The position numbers were made by a program, and so were the translations under genes. DNA of 11,659 nucleotides, taken from assembly GCA_003550305.1 (NCBI GenBank), contig QKYT01000047.1, positions 140,883-152,541 on the forward strand. Reading direction: 5' to 3'. Of this stretch, positions 7,114 through 11,659 are shown in pieces. Below the pieces are notes generated by a model. The model made no database searches, was not told the DNA's origin, and saw nothing but the letters and a program-made list of their open reading frames with translations. This DNA comes from Glomus cerebriforme. Lineage: Eukaryota > Glomeromycota > Glomeromycetes > Glomerales > Glomeraceae. The stretch's first letter is position 1. The number at the start of each line of letters is the position of its first letter.

Positions 7114-8491
7114 TAATAATTCTAATTCTTTTTGAAGCATCCTCTTCGTGATGGTATCAAATTTTTTTGTATCTTTATTATTCTTACCTATCACAAAACA
7201 CCTTTCAGCATCTTGCAACCTGTGAGAGTTGGATTGGTAAAATGCAGTTAGATTACCTACATGCTTGGCAAGGAATGACAAATCAGATTCCAGTTTCCTG
7301 TAGTATTTGTCATTAATAGTGCGAGAGTAGTTACATTTGCTGATGGGGATGGAGGAGAAGGGTGATTTCTTCAAAAAGGAGGCTTTAGCCAATAGGAACT
7401 TGATGTCAGACTTTTTCTTCCCAATGTTGTTTATCTTCCATTGAATGACAAGTTCGTAAAACTTAAATGCAGCTTAGCAGGCACGATTAAGGTCATCTGA
7501 GATTCAGAAGAACCTTATTAATTTCTGTTTACCTTTGGGATCTTTCACCAGTTTGATAGCGATAAGGTGATGATATATCATAAATTCCTTATCCTGGAAT
7601 ATATGATGTTATTCAAAGCCCTCACCAAAGTCAATGAGTACAGCTTGGAAGACTGTCCTTCATTTGCATTGTTTTAAAGACCAGTCTGCTGAGAACCATC
7701 TGATCAGAGTGTTGCCTAATAAAATTTGCCATTGACCTTTTTCAAATATGTTGAGTACTGAAGTTTTCAGTACTATTGTGGCCCGTATATAGGTGTATTT
7801 GCCTTGTTTCGATAGGGTGGCTTTCACAAGAGAACCTAGGTATTTGTTTATTTCCTTTGTTATTTTCTCAGCATCCCATTTACCCAGGATGTCGTATAAT
7901 ATTACATCATGCACATTTGGTTATAATTTAGGCAGTATCGTAAATCCAGTAATAATATAAGACTGATGATCCTTCTGTATTATAATCAGTGTACTCAATG
8001 TGTTGCCATTGGTGTATTCAGTTGATGTCAATTTATTGGAAGTTGCCAAAATTGGCTATTCTAAATCTTGTATCATTTTCTGTGAAGACGGTATTGTTGG
8101 CTGTAATCCAATTATCTGAGGCTGTGTGGAACTGCTACAGCAAGTTTCACTTTGAGTTCATCAATAGTAACTTCATACCTAGTTATCTCCTCTAAGGCCT
8201 CATCTAAACTTCTTATGTTAGCATCCAAAATATCTTCATAAAATTTGCTTATTATTCCCCTGATAGGAATAAATCTTGCACTGGTATAACAGTGTAGTCA
8301 GAAACTTCTTTGACAAAGCACCCAATATTATTGACTGAATCATCTGTATTCTTCATGTTTTTCCAAAGGTTATATTTTATTGTAAGGTTGGTAAAGTTAA
8401 AAGACAGTTTGTTACCTATATTTTTGCATTCTATAGGATAGATATAGTTGTTAAAAAGTTTGTCTGAATAGGTAGAAATTGTTACTCCCAT
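7102..8491 (-). pseudogene. Retroelement ORF1 (gag-like) pseudogene, copy B
   Basis: Starts at ATG 8491-8489 (MGVTISTYSDKLFNNYIYPI) and ends LELLGLI at TAA 7104-7102. Readable pieces: 8491-8252 (N-terminal domain, to FLSGE); a helical piece in another frame (DANIRSLDEALEEI); 7914-7660, the best-preserved part of the globular domain (HDVILYDILGKWDAEKITKE ... WQILLGNTLIRWFSADWSLK); and 7392-7102, a basic and helical tail (DLSFLAKHVGNLTAFYQSNS, RMLQKELELLGLI). It lacks the ~190-bp segment that encodes the basic linker in copy A, and has about 37 bp near 7480-7520 that copy A lacks. Lesions include the shared TAG 8058-8056, TGA 7662-7660, a lost G near 8132 and other frameshifts. No catalytic domain. 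Role inferred as RNA-binding ORF1. Confidence 0.6.
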
Positions 8492-8579
8492 TTTAACAAT
8501 TTATTAAGTGATAAAAATTTAAGAAAATTTACTGCATATTTCTAATAAAATGAAAAAAATGAGAAAGAGTTTTTTTTCA

Positions 8580-8594
8580 CCTTATAATTGTTTT
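8580..8594. repeat. Right target-site duplication of the dimeric retroelement
   Basis: CCTTATAATTGTTTT, 15 of 15 identical to 4587-4601, directly beyond the 5' end of copy B (GAGAAAGAGTTTTTTTT on the + strand). Confidence 0.72.
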
Positions 8595-9326
8595 GTATTC
8601 CATGTAACAGATAACCTTGTTAATTAATGCACGTGACTAATATTAATTGTGCAGTACTGTATATAGCGATAATAATTTTATCAAAATGAAGACTCACATA
8701 TATCAATTTATTGTATTATTTGATGATCATTTTTTTTAAGAAAGTTTTGATGCGATGAGACTTGAATATGATTCAGATGCCATAATTTACTTAGTGTTTT
8801 GCATAAAAATAAAATGATGTCCTATGGGAAAAAAAGACAAATTGTCTGATTAGACCATAAAACAATATACGTAAGCCATTAACAATAATAAATCAACATA
8901 AATTTCAATATACTGTATATTCAAATACCTTCCTTTCTAATTTTCTTTACTCTATTCTCACTATTCACCTTGCTAAATTAATTACTACATTAAAAAAATG
9001 TAATATAAACAGTTTGATAATACTAAACAGATAAATAAATAAAAATATTATGATTTAAATAACAAGAGCTTTTCTTCTTTTTATATAATGAATTTTTTTT
9101 TTTTTTTTTTGAGAAAAATTGAAAGAGTTAAATTAAATAGCAAATAGTATTTTTATACACTATTTATCCATATTTTTTCAAGCAAAAAAAGAGAATAATT
9201 GCCACTCTTAAACCTAGATATATTGCTCACTACACAATTTTTTTTTTGAATAATATTAATATTTATTTTTTTTTACAGTTTTTACAGCGATAAAATCAAA
9301 TGATAATTGGTAAGTTAAATCAGAAT
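8595..9326. other. AT-rich intergenic stretch
   Basis: No coding or RNA signal. Contains scattered ACTGTAT words and long T runs (9091-9110, 9237-9247). Its left edge would be the continuation of the pre-insertion target that begins at 4510-4601, i.e. DNA upstream of the BTB pseudogene. Confidence 0.55.
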
Positions 9327-9600
9327 TTACATAATCTCTATATAATTGTATTTCATTTTTTTTGATTTGTAAATTGAAGTTTGGATTTCAAATGTGATTT
9401 TAGTAGATAGATAGGTAAGTATCTTCCTATATTCTACCACATAAGATAGTTTTCTACCTTTACCCGAAGTATAGTGGCAGTAGGGTAAAAAGGGGGCCTC
9501 CCACCAGGCTAGTTTTACAACTGTAGATGACCTTGGTTTGTTAGAAATGTGACAAACCCACAGCATATGCCCATATCTCCTGGCTGGTCTTGAAGGTTGC
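9327..9600 (-). pseudogene. Relic of a second retroelement gag with decayed zinc knuckle
   Basis: A patch at 9430-9600 is much richer in G and C than its surroundings. On the minus strand it reads RRYGHMLWVCHISNKPRSS, keeping the GHx4C half of a CCHC zinc knuckle and the (K)PR that often precedes the next cysteine in LINE gag proteins. One base over, just upstream, is FKTSQ, which fits CxxC(Q) with both cysteines lost (TGC to TTC and AGC) and a one-base frameshift. The open frame 9566-9327 continues into AT-rich sequence with no further match. CCHC knuckles bind nucleic acid in gag proteins. It does not resemble the ORF1 of copies A and B. Too eroded to name a clade. Confidence 0.4.
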
Positions 9601-9934
9601 AGCTTATTTATGATTTAAATTTAGATTAATTTATTAGATGAATTTATTTTCTCGTGGATCATATACTGTATAATGAAAAAGATATGATATACTGTATTAA
9701 GATGAGCATTGAAATTTATTTTTTTTTCGTCTTCCTTTTGTTATTTTAGTAGTTTATGCTAAAAAAACAAAAATATATATAATATTAATTAATTGTACTA
9801 ATAAAATCAATTTATTAACCAATAAAGAATCGAAATATATTTTTTTATAAATTTTTACAAATCTATATATTTTTACTGTAAGGGTTTATTTTTTTTTTTT
9901 GAAAATAAGAATCTAAATAAACAAAAATTAGCCT
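9601..9934. other. AT-rich stretch
   Basis: Nothing coding seen. A short direct repeat of ATATACTGTAT (9661-9671 and about 9688-9698) and several T runs. Confidence 0.5.
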
Positions 9935-10150
9935 ATGTTGCTTCAAAAACCTTTTATTTGCGATTTTTATCATGATGAACTATTAGTTAGTAAACAAATG
10001 ACAATTGAATTTATAAAAAACAGCCAATTTAGAATAAATATGAAAGGAAATCAAAAAGAGGTGCTTATAAAACAATTTATTGATAAAAATGAATCTGTTA
10101 AAATAAATAAAATCTTTATTGTTGCACGGATTTTACTCAAATATCATTAA
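9935..10150 (+). CDS. Hypothetical 71-residue open frame
   Basis: ATG to TAA, 71 residues, lysine- and isoleucine-rich: it starts MLLQKPFICDFYHDELLVSK and ends IVARILLKYH. Codons are AT-ending like the 11280 gene. No signal peptide, membrane segment or domain that I recognise. The soluble-looking composition (DFYHDELL, EFIKNSQFRINM) is less biased than most chance frames here, so it may be an exon or relic of a larger gene; no partner exon or start context supports this. It ends 38 bases before the target duplication of the transposon at 10197. A chance open frame remains quite possible. Confidence 0.22.
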   Translation: MLLQKPFICDFYHDELLVSKQMTIEFIKNSQFRINMKGNQKEVLIKQFIDKNESVKINKIFIVARILLKYH

Positions 10151-10187
10151 ATTTCAGTTAACAGTATTACTGTAATATTGCAGTAAT

Positions 10188-10196
10188 TGCACAAAC
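10188..10196. repeat. Left 9-bp target-site duplication of the Mutator-like element
   Basis: TGCACAAAC, identical and in the same direction at 11127-11135, each copy abutting an outer end of the inverted repeats. Confidence 0.7.
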
Positions 10197-10576
10197 GCAC
10201 GTCTGAAATGTGTGACAGGTTATGCGGAATACAGTATATTGCTTTAGAGTACAACTGTAACAATAGGACCGTCATCAAATAGTCTGACTGTCATTTCTCA
10301 ACTTTATTTTTTTTACCATTTGAAAATATTGAATCTTTACCTACAAAGATATATTTTTTCAATTTTTTTTTTTTTTTTTTTGTCTTTAGCTTCACTTTTT
10401 CAAAGTTTATAACTATTATAAATATCTTTGTAGTGTTTTATTTTTTACTTTTCAATATATTTATTGTATTATTATTTTTTAAAAAACATTTTTCAATTAA
10501 ATGTATACATTATACAGTTGTTTAAATACATCAAGAGTTTGTTTACAATGTGTAAAATATAAAAAAAAATAAAAAG

Positions 10577-10810
10577 AAATATCTCCATTTCAAAATTCAA
10601 GAGGTTGTTTCTAAAAAAAAATAATGAAAAAAAACTCAGAGACAAAAAAAATAAACATAAAAATATAAAAAATATCTTCATTTTGCCCATTTCTAAGTTC
10701 AAGAAGCTGTTCCAAAAGAAATAAAGAAATATTAGCAATATTTCTAAAATAAAATATAAAAAAATAAAAAAAAATACCTCCATTTCAAAGTCCAAAAGGC
10801 TGTTCCTAAA
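10577..10810. repeat. Three-unit minisatellite, ~95-100 bp period
   Basis: A core of about 30-38 bp (CTCCATTTCAAAATTCAAGA and variants, ending in GGTTGTTTCT or GGCTGTTCCT) occurs at 10583-10612, 10676-10713 and 10777-10807, separated by A-rich spacers. The middle unit has a small insertion (TTGCCCA). The minus-strand open frame over it (phenylalanine-rich, with repeated NSFLNLEM-like words) is a by-product of the repeat and the A-rich spacers. Confidence 0.6.
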
Positions 10811-10859
10811 AAATAAAGGAAATAAAGTTTTTTTTTTGCGTTATTAATTTTTGTTGATA

Positions 10860-11056
10860 CAGTCAGACTTCCATAATTGCACTCTCCATAATTGCACTCA
10901 TTATATATACCTTCCTTAAATGCACCTTCTGGTTTGGTCCCAAGATCATATGATCTCTAATTATTTTACCTCTATAACTGCACACCCTCTCTAAATACAC
11001 TATTTATGAAATTTTGATATGGTCTTAAGGGGTGTGCAATTATAGAGGGTTGACTG
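10860..11056. mobile_element. pogo/Tc1-mariner-like MITE, 197 bp, nested
   Basis: Terminal inverted repeats begin CAGTCA: counting the TA, left TACAGTCAGACTTCCATAAT (from 10858) and right, reversed, TACAGTCAACCCTCTATAAT (to 11058), continuing TGCAC in both; 21 of 25 bases match. TA flanks both ends (10858-10859, 11057-11058), the duplication typical of Tc1/mariner/pogo. Inside the left end CCATAATTGCACTC occurs twice in tandem (10871-10884, 10886-10899), with looser copies near 10913 and 10970, as for repeated transposase-binding sites. Too short to encode a transposase. Lies wholly within the Mutator-like element. Confidence 0.8.
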
Positions 11057-11126
11057 TAGTCACAGTCAAGACAGTCAGTCTGATCATTTGACATTTTGGC
11101 GTACCTGTCACACATTTCAGACGTAC

Positions 11127-11135
11127 TGCACAAAC
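11127..11135. repeat. Right 9-bp target-site duplication of the Mutator-like element
   Basis: TGCACAAAC, identical to 10188-10196, immediately outside the right inverted repeat. Confidence 0.7.
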
Positions 11136-11279
11136 CCCGCTGTGTAAAGGTATTACAACCCAGATTTATCAGTTATTTACCAGTTATGTATTACGATCTA
11201 CAACAATCGATTTCCAATTCACTATTATTTAATAACTGATAAATAGATTTTTAGTTCTTTCATCAATTTTATTATTATA

Positions 11280-11659
11280 ATGGATGATAAACTTTTACCA
11301 AAATTATCTCAAAATTTACTTGAAATTTTAGATGATGACGAATATTATGACATTACTATTGAAGTTGATAATGACCCTTATGTAAAAATATTTCATGCTC
11401 ATATGGTTATCTTAAATTATCGCTCTCCTTATTTACNAAGAATTTTGTCAACCAATAAAAAGAAAAATGATGGAACTTTGGTACATATCAAATTACCAAA
11501 TATTTTACCTGAAATTTTTAGTTTAGTTTTAAGGTAAGAAATTAAGTTATAAAATAAATTATCAATATTTTATTATGGTTTTAATTTTATTAATGCTTTT
11601 ATTTAGATATATTTATGGAGGAACACTTTCATTGGAAGAATGTGAAAATTTAAATATTA
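11280..11659 (+). CDS. BTB domain protein, 5' part (BTB-BACK family, runs off window)
   Basis: Exon 1 (11280-11533) encodes MDDKLLPKLSQNLLEILDDD, YYDITIEVDNDPYVKIFHAH, MVILNYRSPYL, then KLPNILPEIFSLVL: the first two-thirds of a BTB/POZ fold, a dimerisation and Cullin-3-binding module. After the intron, exon 2 (11607-11659) continues in frame with YIYGGTLSLEECENLNI and is cut by the window edge; BACK and probably TLDc or Kelch should follow outside. The splice splits an AGA arginine codon (AG/A). The ATG matches that of the 4510 paralogue, to which exon 1 is about 87% identical in protein. Codon 53 is CNA (N at 11437) at an arginine position that is TGA in the paralogue; CNA cannot be a stop. 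A CCAAT (11214-11218) lies 62 bp upstream. No lesion is visible, so it is likely intact. Confidence 0.88.
11534..11606 (+). other. Intron of the BTB gene (73 nt)
   Basis: AG/GTAAGA donor at 11534, TTTATTTAG acceptor at 11606. Removal restores LVLR-YIYGG, and the paralogue at 4510 has an intron relic at the same codon. Confidence 0.85.

Larger units (their letters stand above)
4602..8579 (-). mobile_element. Tandem dimer of ORF1-only LINE-like retroelements (copies A and B)
   Basis: Two homologous, same-direction units abut head to tail: B (about 6659-8579, upstream) and A (about 4602-6658, downstream). Each has a short 5' leader (about 85-88 nt; shared minus-strand CTCTTTCTCA and ATATGCAGTAAA), one gag-like ORF1, and a 3' region of about 430 nt ending in an A-rich tail (on the + strand T-rich: 4602-4630 for A, about 6661-6675 for B). 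ORF sections are about 85-90% identical by eye; the 3' regions are much more diverged. No reverse transcriptase or endonuclease is encoded, so an autonomous partner is required. The pair, not each unit, is bounded by the 15-bp repeat (4587-4601, 8580-8594). Alternatives: one element inserted in the tail of another, or an unequal exchange. Confidence 0.65.
10197..11126. mobile_element. Non-autonomous Mutator-like DNA transposon, 930 bp
   Basis: Ends are 24-bp inverted repeats, 10197-10220 and 11103-11126, matching at 23 of 24 positions with the core ACGTCTGAAATGTGTGACAG. Flanked by the 9-bp duplication TGCACAAAC; 9 bp is typical of Mutator-like elements. Inverted similarity resumes further in (left 10270-10292, GTCATCAAATAGTCTGACTG; right 11071-11092), so the terminal repeats are longer with an insertion or divergence in the left arm. 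No transposase is encoded; the interior holds A/T-rich filler (10293-10570), a minisatellite and a nested MITE. Superfamily is inferred from duplication length and end structure only. Confidence 0.65.

Noticed and set aside
7989..8195. 68-residue + strand open frame
   Set aside because: Shadow of ORF1 copy B; the aligned copy A region has no such frame.
4602..8579. LTR retrotransposon reading of the two copies as long terminal repeats
   Set aside because: The copies contain protein-coding gag-like sequence and adjoin directly with no internal region, primer-binding site or polypurine tract; ends are A-tailed as in LINEs.
10493..10795. 100-residue minus-strand Phe-rich frame
   Set aside because: Generated by the A-rich minisatellite; repeated words follow the DNA repeat.
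10860..11056. Tandem CCATAATTGCACTC motifs as a CRISPR-like array
   Set aside because: Only two close copies with a 1-bp gap inside a clear MITE end; no spacers.

Overview
The window looks like nuclear DNA of an arbuscular mycorrhizal fungus, most likely Rhizophagus irregularis or a close Glomeraceae relative. Three things suggest this: extreme AT richness; two copies of the BTB-BACK (TLDc-linked) gene family that is greatly expanded in that genus, with its typical MDD(N)KLLPKLSQNLLEIL start and a short intron after the BTB half; and degenerate 18S/28S rRNA pieces outside an rDNA array. The assignment rests on recalled family sequences, not on a search.

Layout. 1-1300: an rRNA pseudogene mosaic on the + strand: a 5' 18S piece, about 320 bp of unrelated AT-rich sequence, a central 18S piece, then an abrupt join to the middle of 28S with no ITS or 5.8S. 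2035-2587: a well-formed promoter and the remains of a small spliced gene for a secreted peptide, now with two in-frame stops. 3417-4510 (-): a BTB-BACK pseudogene with a nonsense codon, a lost splice donor, two frameshifts and no TLDc domain. 4602-8579: two head-to-tail copies (A and B, each about 2 kb, minus strand) of a retroelement that carries only an ORF1/gag-like gene. The pair as a whole has an A-rich tail and is flanked by a perfect 15-bp direct repeat. 9327-9600 (-): relic of a different retroelement gag with a decayed zinc knuckle. 10197-11126: a Mutator-like non-autonomous DNA transposon with 24-bp terminal inverted repeats and a 9-bp target duplication. It contains a three-unit minisatellite and a nested 197-bp pogo-like MITE with TA duplication. 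11280-11659 (+): the 5' part of an apparently intact BTB gene that runs off the window and is an inverted paralogue of the 3417-4510 pseudogene.

Almost everything here is decayed or mobile; the only plausible living gene is the BTB gene at the right edge. A common thread is mutational: most premature stops are one C-to-T (or G-to-A) step from a sense codon, and copies A and B differ almost only by transitions where I compared them. This fits deamination of methylated cytosine or a RIP-like process. The most novel candidate is the dimeric ORF1-only element with its paired hairpin around the ORF1 stop codon. No tRNA genes, CRISPR arrays or bacterial-type operons were seen.
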